In this document: positions 1 through 8,557 of the stretch, piece by piece | How the letters are laid out: every line of letters starts with the position of its first letter | Numbering within the stretch: position 1 is the stretch's first letter | NCBI RefSeq assembly: GCF_900187065.1 | Contig: NZ_LT906483.1 | Span: forward strand, 4,402,001 to 4,466,000 | Length of the DNA stretch: 64,000 nucleotides | Reading direction: 5' to 3' | Source of the DNA: Mycolicibacterium thermoresistibile | GTDB taxonomy: Bacteria; Actinomycetota; Actinomycetes; Mycobacteriales; Mycobacteriaceae | The notes under the pieces: model-generated | What the model was told of the DNA's origin: nothing | Seen by the model: only the letters and a program-made list of their open reading frames with translations | The model's database searches: none | Made by a program: the position numbers and the translations under genes

Positions 1-2185
1 TCTGCGCCCCGAGCGATGCCAGCTGTGCCTCTTTGGCACGTTGGACCTGCTGGGCGAGCTCGGCTTGCGCGGCCGCCGCCGCGCGTGCAGCGCGCGCGTT
101 CTCGCCCAGCAGATACGACGCCAACGCGATCCCGCCGCCGATGCCCGCGCCGATGGCCGCCCCTGCCGGCCCGAAGATGCTGCCAGCCAGCGCACCTCCC
201 GCGACGCTGGACAGGGCGCCGATGGTCTGGGCGATACCGCTGCTTGTCGCGGTGGCGGCTGTCCCGGCCATGAGCATCGTCGTGCCGATCTCACCGCGCA
301 AAGCCTTCAGGCTGCGCAGGGTCTCGCGCATCCCCTTCTTCGTTCGTTCTCCCAGCCCACCCATCGAGCTCCCGAGCCCATCAGCGTCGGTCGCAACCGT
401 CGTGAGCGTCGTGGACATGACCGTGCCAGCGGCAGTGGTCACACCGATCAGGCCCGTCATCCAGCCAGTAACCGTTTTGATGACCGCGAGCCCCTTGGCG
501 GCCACGGCGGCGCCGATGAACCCGGTTTTCAGCAACGCATACGCGGCCACCAGGGCGGTGACCACGCCCTGGTGGCTGGTGATGAGGTCAGCGATTGTGG
601 TCAGGATCGGCACCAACGCCTCGGCGGTGCGCAGGAAGATCGTCCACGCCGAGACACCCACTGCGGCGGATGCTTTGGCGAATGACGCGGCGATACCGGC
701 GAGCGCCGGCCCGAGCTGCTTTGCGATATCCCACACCCGCGCCAGCGAGTCCCGAACGAAATCGACGGCTTTCGTCGCCCAGTCCGCCGCTCCATCGTCG
801 CCGCGCCAAGCGGCCTGCAGCTCCTCGAACCCGTCACGGACCTGCCTCGCCACCGTCCGCACCCGCTCGAGGCCAGCCAATACCCGGCGAGACATGTCGC
901 CGCGGCCGAACACATCCCGGAACGTGTCGGTCACCTCACCGGTGCGCAGGTATGTGACCATGCCCTTGACGGCATCGGTGGCCACGTCGATGCCTTCGGT
1001 GACTCGGCCGATCACCGCGGGTGCGGACTCGAACGGGCCCTTGAGGATCTCGGCGCCCAGCCGGCCGAGCGCGGCCCTCATGTTCGCCATCGCGCCTTCG
1101 AAGGTTTCGCCGGCCTTGAGCGCCGCGCCGCCCATGCCGCGTTCGATGGCGTTGCGGAACGTCTCGAAATCGATCTTGCCGTCCGAGGCCATCTTGGCGG
1201 TTTCCTCAGCGGTCTTGCCGATTTCCTCGCTCAGTAGCTGCAGGATCGGGATGCCTCGGTCGTGCAGCTGCGCCATGACCTCGCCCTGCACCTTGTTCGA
1301 TGTGGCGACCTTGTTGAAGATCGCGCCCATCGACTGCATGTCGGTCTTGGCGATCGCGGCGGCGTCACCGACCAACTTGAGGGTGCGGGTCAGATCCTCG
1401 CCGGGCTGGACACCGGCGGCCACCGCGGAGGCGGCCACGGTAGCAGCCTCGCCCAGCCCGAACGCGGTGCCCTTCACCGCGGTGAGCGCGGAATCCATGA
1501 TGCCCTCGACGCTTCGCGCGTCGTGACCGAGCCCTTGCAGCGTGGATCGCGCGTTCTCGATCGAGGTGAGCCGATTCATGCCGAGCTGCAGCACGCTGAA
1601 ACTGCCTGCCACACCACCGATCGCGCCCGACACGGCGGCGCCGATGCCGGTCCACTTTGCGAACTTGCCGACCGCGCCCAGCACCGCGTCACCGGCGCGC
1701 ACGAAACCAGACGCTGCTTGACCGACACCTGAACCGAGTTGCTTGCTGACGGCCGATGCACGCTCCGCGGCACGGCTGAACCGACCGAACTCGCCACTGG
1801 CCTGGCTGGCTGCGCGGCCGGCCTTGCTCGTCCTATCCGCCGCACCGTCGCTGGCGCGGCCCATGTCGTCCATGCCACTGCCGGCGGCGCGGGCAGCATC
1901 CCCGGCAGTCTTGGTGGCTTGGGCCGCGGCCTGGCTGGCCTGCTGCATGTCGCTCATGCCGCCGGTCGCTTCGCGTGCCGCCTTGCCGGCCTGGCCGACG
2001 CCGGTAGCTGCGGATGCGCTGGCGCGGCTGGTGGATTCCATCTGCGCCTGAACCTCGGCCAGCACCTCGTTGAGTTCGCCGAGCGCGGCCTTCACATGCT
2101 TTTGAACCGCCGCGGTGATCTCGTCACCCAGGTTCGACCCGTCAATCGACAGGTCAATGCGAATCGAACCGACGGGCGTGGTCAC
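1..2185 (-). CDS. Tail tape measure protein, N-terminal part (cut by window edge)
   Basis: The frame is open from a GTG at 2185 to position 1, at least 728 residues, and the gene continues outside the window. The first 150 residues are Ala/Ser/Gly-rich with heptad-like spacing. A hydrophobic Gly/Ala stretch follows, then the region typical of tape measure proteins (motifs GDAAAIAKT, EEIGKTAEE, DFETFRNAIERGMGG, MRAALGRLGAE). The visible end is again coiled-coil-like. The protein scaffolds tail assembly and sets tail length. It sits directly downstream of the presumed chaperone gene, as in most siphophages. Only the last part of the identity, total length, cannot be seen. Confidence 0.93.
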   Translation of the reverse strand, partial: MTTPVGSIRIDLSIDGSNLGDEITAAVQKHVKAALGELNEVLAEVQAQMESTSRASASAATGVGQAGKAAREATGGMSDMQQASQAAAQATKTAGDAARAAGSGMDDMGRASDGAADRTSKAGRAASQASGEFGRFSRAAERASAVSKQLGSGVGQAASGFVRAGDAVLGAVGKFAKWTGIGAAVSGAIGGVAGSFSVLQLGMNRLTSIENARSTLQGLGHDARSVEGIMDSALTAVKGTAFGLGEAATVAASAVAAGVQPGEDLTRTLKLVGDAAAIAKTDMQSMGAIFNKVATSNKVQGEVMAQLHDRGIPILQLLSEEIGKTAEETAKMASDGKIDFETFRNAIERGMGGAALKAGETFEGAMANMRAALGRLGAEILKGPFESAPAVIGRVTEGIDVATDAVKGMVTYLRTGEVTDTFRDVFGRGDMSRRVLAGLERVRTVARQVRDGFEELQAAWRGDDGAADWATKAVDFVRDSLARVWDIAKQLGPALAGIAASFAKASAAVGVSAWTIFLRTAEALVPILTTIADLITSHQGVVTALVAAYALLKTGFIGAAVAAKGLAVIKTVTGWMTGLIGVTTAAGTVMSTTLTTVATDADGLGSSMGGLGERTKKGMRETLRSLKALRGEIGTTMLMAGTAATATSSGIAQTIGALSSVAGGALAGSIFGPAGAAIGAGIGGGIALASYLLGENARAARAAAAAQAELAQQVQRAKEAQLASLGAQ

Positions 2186-2210
2186 GCGGTCAAGCTAGCG
2201 AGACAGGGTG

Positions 2211-2708
2211 CTACTCCGAGGTCTCTGGATTTGCTGAGCCCGTCTGCTGCTTGTACTTCTCCACACCGGCGTTGAGCAGCGCCCCGACGAGCTCCCCGAT
2301 CGTGTTCGGGTCGTAGTCGGCGTCGTCTGGGTCCATCAGCCGAGAGAACACCCGCGCATACGCCTGCGGGGACAGGTGGCGGGCGATGAACAACCCGCTG
2401 ATGTCGTTCTGCTCCTGCGGTGGGATGAACTTTCCGAGCCCTTGGGAGAGCGCGGCCATGGCCTGTGGGGTCGGGACGCGAACGGCGAGCGTGTCGCCCT
2501 TGAACTCGAGCCAGTCGTGCGGCCAGTCATCCTCCGGGGCGGCGACGTCGGTGTTTGCGGTCTGCACAGCGGGCAGCGATTCGCCGGTGTCGGCGCCGCT
2601 GGCCGCGGGGACGGCGGCCGGGACAGGCTCGACGGTCGACGGGTCGGCGGCCGGCTGGGGCTCTGCAGGTTCAGGTTTGGGGGTTCCGTCCGAGGCAAAC
2701 GTGGTCAT
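2211..2708 (-). CDS. Putative tail assembly chaperone
   Basis: 165 residues. The first 60 or so are Pro/Ala/Glu-rich and probably disordered. The rest is acidic and helical (VPTPQAMAALSQGLGKF, SPQAYARVFSRLMD, GELVGALLNAGVEKY), a pattern usual for siphophage tail assembly chaperones. The position immediately upstream of the tape measure gene supports the call. Many relatives make a longer product by programmed frameshifting; here only 25 bases separate it from the tape measure start and I see no clear slippery heptamer, so a second chaperone frame is not supported. Confidence 0.72.
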   Translation of the reverse strand: MTTFASDGTPKPEPAEPQPAADPSTVEPVPAAVPAASGADTGESLPAVQTANTDVAAPEDDWPHDWLEFKGDTLAVRVPTPQAMAALSQGLGKFIPPQEQNDISGLFIARHLSPQAYARVFSRLMDPDDADYDPNTIGELVGALLNAGVEKYKQQTGSANPETSE

Positions 2709-2743
2709 GGCTCGTAGCCTGCCGACCCCGGGTGCAACAGCAG

Positions 2744-3148
2744 TCAGCGCTCTTGGGAGGCGATGCGCTGGGCCGCGTTACGCAGGAATGGCCGTGCCTT
2801 CGTCCCAGGATGCCGCACCATCCGGGCGAACACCGTGCGGCCACCGATCTGGAACCGCAACGCCTTGGCCTTGCGCGGCCGAATCACATGCGCCGCCGAG
2901 CCTTCATGGACGGGGGCCGCGTAGTCGGCGGTCGCCTCCACCCCACCAGTGACCACCCGTGGCCCCGACACCTTGATCGGAAGCTCCCGGATAGAGCGGC
3001 CCAGATGGCCGGTCAGCACCGGAACGTCGGCGCGGGCCTGGGTGGCGATGCGGCGCTGCAGCGACGCCAGCCGCCGCCGCCCGATCGACTCGACCTCGCT
3101 ATCGAGCGCGGCCTCATCGAGCCGGAAGGTGACTCTAACCGTCGCCAC
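2744..3148 (-). CDS. HK97 gp10-like tail completion / neck protein
   Basis: 134 residues. The body matches the HK97-gp10 pattern: an N-terminal helix, then ARADVPVLTGHLGRSI, a YAAPVHEG motif and a basic C-terminus with RPFLRNA. Proteins of this family connect the tail tube to the connector. The start overlaps the end of the upstream connector gene by 14 bases, suggesting coupled translation. Confidence 0.8.
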   Translation of the reverse strand: MATVRVTFRLDEAALDSEVESIGRRRLASLQRRIATQARADVPVLTGHLGRSIRELPIKVSGPRVVTGGVEATADYAAPVHEGSAAHVIRPRKAKALRFQIGGRTVFARMVRHPGTKARPFLRNAAQRIASQER

Positions 3149-3527
3149 CTGAGTGGTTCTCCCAGATCTCGATCAGGTCGTCGCGGATCGCATCATCATC
3201 GAACTCGATGCCGCGGCTGGTCAGAAACTCCGCCCAGGCGCGCCGGCTGGCGTTGAGTGCCGGCGGCTCGATCATGAGCGGTTCGAGCGGCGTCAGATCG
3301 GCAGAGTCAGCGAGGTTCGGGCCCGGCGGCAACAATCCTCCACCGTCTGGCGTGCTGTCGGCCTGCTCCACCGGTTCGGTAGCCGGATTGTCGTCAACGA
3401 CCACGACGGCGCCGATCGCGATCAACCGTCGCACGCGGTCGGTCAGTTCCACGGTGCGCCGCTCGCCGCGGCCCAACGCGTCCGACGGGGTGATCCTGCT
3501 TCCCTCGATCGTCACGTGCTGCGCCAT
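3135..3527 (-). CDS. Head-tail connector-region protein, unknown
   Basis: 130 residues: a short N-terminal domain (residues 1-50), a Pro/Gly/Asp-rich linker and a C-terminal helical domain (SRRAWAEFLTSRGIEFDDDAI). The C-terminal segment resembles the small helical modules found on mycobacteriophage connector proteins, including the one at 7312-7671. The role is inferred from position between connector and gp10-like genes. Confidence 0.6.
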   Translation of the reverse strand: MAQHVTIEGSRITPSDALGRGERRTVELTDRVRRLIAIGAVVVVDDNPATEPVEQADSTPDGGGLLPPGPNLADSADLTPLEPLMIEPPALNASRRAWAEFLTSRGIEFDDDAIRDDLIEIWENHSGGDG

Positions 3528-3537
3528 CGTTTGCTCC

Positions 3538-4071
3538 TCACAGTTGGACGTATGCCATGCCTGTCCATGCGATCAGGCCGCCTTCGGGCCCGAACGGTGC
3601 GACCGTATCGATGGCCACTGCACGCTGCGGCGATTGGAGACGCTTCGCCGCGTGGCACAGGACTTGCTCGATCCGCCACGAGTCGTCCAAGCTGATCTCG
3701 GCTTCCTGCGACAGAGTGTCCCAATCCGGGTCGGCGTCCATCGTGGTGCACCGGCCGACCCCGACCTCCACCGCCAACGCCCGGCGTATGTCAGCGTTAC
3801 CGCAGGAGGCGTCACCCACATAGGCGGTTGGAAACGACCCGATTTTCGATCGATAGCGGTGCGCGACCCGCACCCACAGCATCGGCTCGTCGCAGCCGGT
3901 TCCGTGCGGGTTCCACGATGGCAGAGCACCATCTCCGGCGAAGAACCGCACTGTGGTCGACCCGCCACCCAGCGGTGGGCACTCCGAGTTGGGGTCGAAC
4001 GCCTTGAGCATGGACGAGATGAACTGGTTCACCACCGCGCTGGCGTCATCGACGCAGTGGGGCGCGGTCAC
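3538..4071 (-). CDS. Putative head-tail connector / stopper protein
   Basis: 177 residues from a GTG start that overlaps the preceding stop in GTGA. The protein starts VTAPHCVDDASAVVNQFISS and is rich in Trp and Cys. No single diagnostic motif is visible. Size, position and coupling with the adaptor-like gene upstream suggest a neck component that stoppers or terminates the connector. Confidence 0.6.
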   Translation of the reverse strand: MTAPHCVDDASAVVNQFISSMLKAFDPNSECPPLGGGSTTVRFFAGDGALPSWNPHGTGCDEPMLWVRVAHRYRSKIGSFPTAYVGDASCGNADIRRALAVEVGVGRCTTMDADPDWDTLSQEAEISLDDSWRIEQVLCHAAKRLQSPQRAVAIDTVAPFGPEGGLIAWTGMAYVQL

Positions 4072-4835
4072 AGCACCACCGGTCCCGCCGCCAGCTTGTT
4101 GGGGTTGACCGCCGCCAGCCACAGATCAACCTCCGGTAATCCGGTCTTGCCGGCCGCATGGATCACCGACGCCAGCTCGTAGCGGTATGTCACGCCCTGG
4201 CGGGCGATCTGGGCGACGTTGCGCGGCAGGCGGCACTTCTCATCACCGTGGCAGGCGGCCAGGAACTCCTTGGCCAGCAGTCCGGTCAACCTGTCGACGC
4301 CGGGAGGTACCGGGGTGCCGCGCCAGTAGGTCACCGACCATGTGCCCGACTCACCGAGTGGGCGGGCGAGATTCTGGCCCGGCCAGGACTTGCCGCCGCC
4401 CCGGTACAAGACATCGCCCTCGACCACGTACTCGGCCGGGTCGAGGGTTTCCCCGGCGATGGTGACCTCGAGCGGGTGGTCGTCGGTCGGCGTCGCGACC
4501 GGGCCAGGCAGATGCACCATCGACGGACCCGACCGCACACAGTTGCCGACGCAGCCGCAACCCGCAGTCGCCCAGCCGGTTCCGTCCCAGAGTGCTATCG
4601 ACGTCGACCGCGGATATCCCAACGGCGGGCATGGCCGCACCGTGGCCTCACACACCCCGAATTGCCGCCCCGATAGCGCCCACAGGACGTGCACGGCCAG
4701 GTCCTCAGCTGAGGACCGCTGCGCGACCGCCAGGTCGTAGGCGGCCTGCTCCTCAGGTGTCGGCTCGTCGCCGAGATTCGGAGGCTCGGGCAGGCATGCC
4801 CGGTCGATTGGCCAGTCGCACGACATGGCGCTCAC
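4068..4835 (-). CDS. Putative head-tail adaptor protein
   Basis: 255 residues. An N-terminal Cys-containing segment is followed by a helix (EDLAVHVLWALSGRQFGVCEATVRPC), a beta-rich middle and a C-terminal helical part ending in a motif common in adaptor proteins of actinobacteriophages (VDLWLAAVNPNKL). The helix LAVHVLWALSGRQFG followed by Cys is typical of gp6-like adaptors that bind the portal ring. The call rests on this resemblance and on position. Confidence 0.62.
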   Translation of the reverse strand: MSAMSCDWPIDRACLPEPPNLGDEPTPEEQAAYDLAVAQRSSAEDLAVHVLWALSGRQFGVCEATVRPCPPLGYPRSTSIALWDGTGWATAGCGCVGNCVRSGPSMVHLPGPVATPTDDHPLEVTIAGETLDPAEYVVEGDVLYRGGGKSWPGQNLARPLGESGTWSVTYWRGTPVPPGVDRLTGLLAKEFLAACHGDEKCRLPRNVAQIARQGVTYRYELASVIHAAGKTGLPEVDLWLAAVNPNKLAAGPVVL

Positions 4836-4853
4836 GGTACGAACCGAGGGTGC

Positions 4854-5465
4854 TCAACGCCGCCAGCGTGCGGCCAATGCTGGATCGACCTGGCGGCAGG
4901 TCATGCACTTGTGGCACGGCTGACCAGCGCGGGGTCGGCGGCACCACCAGCACAGCCGCAGCAGATCCTCCGGCATCGCCGCCACCGCTTCGGCCTTCGT
5001 CAGATGCGCCATCGGCAGCGACAGCCTCGGCTCGCGTCCGCAGATGAGCTTGATGTGTCCGCGGTATGCGGCGTCGGACTTCCGGGCGCCGGGCGAGTTG
5101 GGTCCGCCGCGGAACGCGTCGGAATGCCGGGGCAGGATCACAGTGGTGATCGACTGGCCGCGCGGTGAGGCCATGATCGCGCCGGCCCAATAAGCCCAGG
5201 CGTGAAAGTTCTTCGGGATCCACATGTCCCGAAAATCCATGGCCGAGCTGGTGTGCTCGATCAGACCCTCGCCACCGTTGCGGCGCATCCAGTCCAGGAT
5301 CTGCTGCACGGCGCGGTCCTCCACGTCGCGCCGGCCTTCGTGATCGGCCAACGACACGTGGTGCGTACGGGTGTACTGGCCGGCGCGGACACGCTGCCAC
5401 AGGCAGTATGCGGAGTCGATGCCCCCGCTGAGCATGAGCAGCGTGTCCGGCCGCCGTTCAGTCAC
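4854..5465 (-). CDS. QueC-like PP-loop ATPase (7-deazaguanine synthesis family)
   Basis: 203 residues. The N-terminus carries an ATP pyrophosphatase PP-loop, LSGGIDSAYCL (residues 12-22). The C-terminus has a compact four-cysteine zinc site, CWWC...CHKCMTC, as in QueC, which makes preQ0 from 7-carboxy-7-deazaguanine. The gene sits in the tail/connector operon, 18 bases after the major tail gene. Some phages use preQ0 derivatives to modify DNA, but no DpdA, QueD, QueE or FolE gene is seen in this window. It could therefore act with host enzymes, with genes outside the window, or as another PP-loop enzyme. Confidence 0.75.
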   Translation of the reverse strand: MTERRPDTLLMLSGGIDSAYCLWQRVRAGQYTRTHHVSLADHEGRRDVEDRAVQQILDWMRRNGGEGLIEHTSSAMDFRDMWIPKNFHAWAYWAGAIMASPRGQSITTVILPRHSDAFRGGPNSPGARKSDAAYRGHIKLICGREPRLSLPMAHLTKAEAVAAMPEDLLRLCWWCRRPRAGQPCHKCMTCRQVDPALAARWRR

Positions 5466-5482
5466 CTGCGGGCGGGCCAGGG

Positions 5483-6313
5483 CTATCCTTCGCCCTCACC
5501 CTCACCGGAACCGTTGTCGGGCTGGTCCGGCGCCACGTCCGCGGCCGGCTCACCGCCCGGGCCGCCGAAGTAGTAGTTCGGGGGCGTGAAGGTGCTGGTG
5601 ATGTCCAGCGGCACAGCGCCGTCGGTGACCTCCGGCGGCGCGACCGGTGTGCGGAAGTGCACGATGTGGTTGTCATCGTCCGGGTCGTAGGCCGGCACCA
5701 GCAGCCGACCCGCCGTGCCGGAGCTGTCGATTGCCGCGACGTTGTACGGTCCGCGACCCCAGTTCTTCGGGGCGATCGTGCGACCCGTGAGGGTGAACGT
5801 CGACGCCGCAGCTTCCACCGTCAGCGGGCCGGATACGAACTCCGTGCCGGCGAACGCCACGTAGCCGTACTGGCGTCCGGAAGCCGCCGCGGAGAAGATC
5901 GAGTCGTCCTCCGGCGGCGGGCAGTCGTCGTCGCCGTCGCCGCCAGTCCACAGCTCGAACATCACACCGGTATCGGTGTCGACCTTGGCGCGGTCCCGAA
6001 AGCCGATGGGCTTGCCGTCGTAGTCGAGCACCCGAGCCCAGGACGCGACCAGCGCGTAGAGGTCCGGATCAACCCGGCACAGCTGGATTTCGGTGTTCCA
6101 CCACTTCCGCTCCGGCGGGGTGCGGTCAGCGACGCAAATCTCGCCGGCGGCGTTGGCCTGCTCGATCTCCTCCGCGTCCCGCATGTTTGGGTCGAGGTTC
6201 ACTCGGATGAAACCGTCGGTGACGAGCCGGTTCGCTGGCCCCTCGATCGGAAGCCCGCACGAATCCACCTTGGTTGCGCGGAGCTTGTAGCCCTTGACGA
6301 CTGCATGAGCCAT
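5483..6313 (-). CDS. Putative major tail protein
   Basis: 276 residues. The start MAHAVVKGYKLRATKVDSCG and the beta-rich composition with a conserved RKWWNTEIQLCRVDPDLYAL region fit major tail tube proteins of mycobacteriophages. The C-terminus ends in an acidic Gly/Glu tail (DNGSGEGEGEG) that is shared with the capsid protein encoded at 8558-10312. The gene lies upstream of the connector genes rather than after them, which is not the commonest siphophage order. Confidence 0.75.
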   Translation of the reverse strand: MAHAVVKGYKLRATKVDSCGLPIEGPANRLVTDGFIRVNLDPNMRDAEEIEQANAAGEICVADRTPPERKWWNTEIQLCRVDPDLYALVASWARVLDYDGKPIGFRDRAKVDTDTGVMFELWTGGDGDDDCPPPEDDSIFSAAASGRQYGYVAFAGTEFVSGPLTVEAAASTFTLTGRTIAPKNWGRGPYNVAAIDSSGTAGRLLVPAYDPDDDNHIVHFRTPVAPPEVTDGAVPLDITSTFTPPNYYFGGPGGEPAADVAPDQPDNGSGEGEGEG

Positions 6314-6410
6314 GTGCTGGCTGTCCTCCTGCTATGGGGCGCTGCGCGCCGGGTGTTCAGGTGCTCCGAGGCTGATCCGCACAGTAAGAGGGGTGGGTGC
6401 ATCCGACCGG

Positions 6411-6899
6411 TCAGTGCTGTGGGGATGGCCGGCCGGGCCGCCAGCCCTGGCGCCACCGCTCCTTGAACTGGTCGAACGTGTACCTGGGCGCCGGTGTGCA
6501 TTCGGGGTTTCGGACAGCGGCCATCTCGTCGGCGAAGTGCCAGTGCTCGTCGTAGATGATGTAGGCCCGCTGAATTTGATCGGATTCTTCGAGCACCTTG
6601 ATCCGGCGGTCCATGTTTGCCAGCCGGCGTTCCATCTCGGCGTAGTCCGGCGGGGTGACCTCGGCGACAATCGCTTTCGCCAACTGGCGGGCTTCACGCT
6701 GCACTTCGGCGCGGTGCTGTTCAGCGCGGGTCAATCCTCGTTCGCGCCAGTACCGGCCGATCGGTCCGAGCAGTTTGGCCGCCGCCTCTGATGCTTCCGC
6801 GATTCGCGGCAGCGTGTAGGCCAGGAACACCACGATCGCGAGAATCAGCAGCAGGGATGGCGGGAGGTCCGACAACAACACGCGTTCCGGGTCAGACAC
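6411..6899 (-). CDS. Small membrane-anchored coiled-coil protein
   Basis: 162 residues. One transmembrane helix lies at about residues 12-30 (PPSLLLILAIVVFLAYTL), followed by a long charged helical region (residues 45-115) predicted to form a coiled coil, then a Trp-rich tail. It overlaps the next membrane-protein gene by 8 bases. Function is unknown. Placed among structural genes, it may be a holin-like or inner-membrane accessory protein. Confidence 0.6.
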   Translation of the reverse strand: MSDPERVLLSDLPPSLLLILAIVVFLAYTLPRIAEASEAAAKLLGPIGRYWRERGLTRAEQHRAEVQREARQLAKAIVAEVTPPDYAEMERRLANMDRRIKVLEESDQIQRAYIIYDEHWHFADEMAAVRNPECTPAPRYTFDQFKERWRQGWRPGRPSPQH

Positions 6900-7302
6900 G
6901 CTCTCTCCTCCGCACGAATATCGCGTGCATGGCTGCGATGAGCAGCCATTCGACAGGGGTGCGGAATCCGTAGATCGGTTGTCGGCTGAGGATTTCGATC
7001 AGCGCACCGACGCCGACGGCGGTGTAGACGCTGGCCAGCGCGGCGTGCGCTACGTAGGACGCCAGCCACCGATGCGGGCTGGCGCCGAAGCCGATCCACC
7101 ATTCCCCGGCTATGCCGACGATGCCGAGGGTGATGAACATCAGCGCCCACACCGGCAGCGGCGCGGCGCGCTCGATGAAGTACAAGACCGCCGACGACCC
7201 GGGTGGGGTGATGAGATAGTCGACGCCGCGAACCACGGCCACGGCCAGCAGGTAGAGCTGAACGAACTGCAGCGCGTCATCGCGGACCAGTCGCCACGTC
7301 AC
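6892..7302 (-). CDS. Integral membrane protein, unknown
   Basis: 136 residues with about four hydrophobic segments (near residues 10-28, 50-68, 80-103 and 115-130) and a positively charged C-terminus (RRRERV). Arranged as a pair with the membrane-anchored protein encoded immediately downstream. No known family recognised; lysis or membrane-exclusion roles are both possible. Confidence 0.6.
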   Translation of the reverse strand: MTWRLVRDDALQFVQLYLLAVAVVRGVDYLITPPGSSAVLYFIERAAPLPVWALMFITLGIVGIAGEWWIGFGASPHRWLASYVAHAALASVYTAVGVGALIEILSRQPIYGFRTPVEWLLIAAMHAIFVRRRERV

Positions 7303-7311
7303 GGTGACACC

Positions 7312-7671
7312 TCACCCGGCGTGTCTGATCGCGTTGAGGACCGCTTCCTTACTTCGTAGCTTCTCCGGTGATTCGATGCCGATGCTGACCGCGTACGCGT
7401 TCAACTCCGCGCGGCTCCAGCTGTCGTCGGGCGCACGGCGATCCGGCGCGGTCGGAGCGGGCTGCGCTGGTACGTCGAGCAGCCCCGCTGCTCGAGCGTT
7501 GCCCTCCGGCACCCGGTACAGCCGTCGCGGGCCCTCCCGGGTCAGCGTCTGCACCAGATCCGGGCCGCCCACCTCGAGCAGCGCCGCCAGCCCTGGTCCC
7601 CGTTTGGACCGGTCCACGAAATCGATGGTGGCGAACCCGTCAACGACGGTGACCTCAACACCGGCAGGCAT
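7312..7671 (-). CDS. Head-tail connection protein with C-terminal helical module
   Basis: 119 residues. Residues 1-65 are beta-rich (GVEVTVVDGFATIDFVDR). The C-terminal 40 residues (SWSRAELNAYAVSIGIESPEKL) form a small SAP/LEM-like helical module of a kind often appended to phage head-tail connector proteins. It starts just after the end of the capsid-associated gene upstream. Confidence 0.6.
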   Translation of the reverse strand: MPAGVEVTVVDGFATIDFVDRSKRGPGLAALLEVGGPDLVQTLTREGPRRLYRVPEGNARAAGLLDVPAQPAPTAPDRRAPDDSWSRAELNAYAVSIGIESPEKLRSKEAVLNAIRHAG

Positions 7672-7672
7672 G

Positions 7673-8467
7673 TCACTCCCCGTCGCTTCCCTGATCCTGC
7701 GTGATCTCCGCCGCGCCGATCACGGATTCGTAACCGAGCACCAGAGACCGCTCCGCGATCGCTCCGAACCGGTTGCGCTTCAGCACCATCGCATCGCGCA
7801 CCTCGACCGGGCCGCGCCACCCCAACACCGGGGACGTCGCCACCAACACATCGTCGAGTGCATCGACGTAGCCGCCGCCGAACACCCACGTATGACCCAG
7901 CGGTGTCTTGAGCCCGGCGCCGGAACGGACGATCAGCCCGGCTTGCGCCGCCGGCGCCGCCCACTGCGCACCGGCGTGAATCACGCCTACGGTGTTGGTG
8001 CGCGCCAACCCAGCCTCCAATGCGGCCAGCGCGGCGGTGATGTCGGCGGCCGGGTCGGCGGCACCCGTATCAGCCAACAGACGGGTGGCGAACTCGGTTT
8101 CGGCGGCGTTGGGTTCCTGCAGCCGGTGGACCTGCTCGGCTCGGGTGAGGACCTCCTCACGGCTGCGCTTAGTCAGGTCGCACTCGTCGTATGCCCAGGT
8201 GGTCATCGCCGTGAACGTGTCCGGCATCGTGGGACGCTCACCGGTTTTCACATCCGTGGGCTCGAGATCCTTTGAGGTGGTGCACCAGTCGGCTCGCCAC
8301 ACCCCGAACGATTCGGCGCCGCCGTAGTTGAACACGGTGATGTCGACGCCCTCGAGGAACCGCAGCGGCCCCTCCCACGGCTGCCAAATCACCGCGGCGA
8401 ACAATCCGTTGGGCGCTGGGTTGACCAGCGGCGCGTCGAACTGCACCGGCATCAGCGCGGTAGTCAT
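7673..8467 (-). CDS. Capsid-associated structural protein, unknown
   Basis: 264 residues directly downstream of the major capsid gene. The protein has Trp-rich beta segments at the N-terminus (GLFAAVIWQPWEG), a helical centre (residues 110-165) and a Gly-rich C-terminal half ending VLKRNRFGAIAERSL. Similar-sized genes follow the capsid gene in several mycobacteriophage groups, but I do not recognise a named family. Confidence 0.55.
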   Translation of the reverse strand: MTTALMPVQFDAPLVNPAPNGLFAAVIWQPWEGPLRFLEGVDITVFNYGGAESFGVWRADWCTTSKDLEPTDVKTGERPTMPDTFTAMTTWAYDECDLTKRSREEVLTRAEQVHRLQEPNAAETEFATRLLADTGAADPAADITAALAALEAGLARTNTVGVIHAGAQWAAPAAQAGLIVRSGAGLKTPLGHTWVFGGGYVDALDDVLVATSPVLGWRGPVEVRDAMVLKRNRFGAIAERSLVLGYESVIGAAEITQDQGSDGE

Positions 8468-8557
8468 ACGTCCCGTCCTCTCAGATTGGGGAAGGCGGGC
8501 AGACGTGAACCGCCTCGGAGAGATTCACGCTGCCCGCCTCGCTCATCCGCGGCCGGC

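Noticed and set aside
33..1526. Long rightward frame of 497 codons over the tape measure gene
   Set aside because: It mirrors the leftward tape measure frame, which has recognisable family motifs; the composition (Ser/Ala/Pro/Arg) is typical of a shadow in high-GC DNA.
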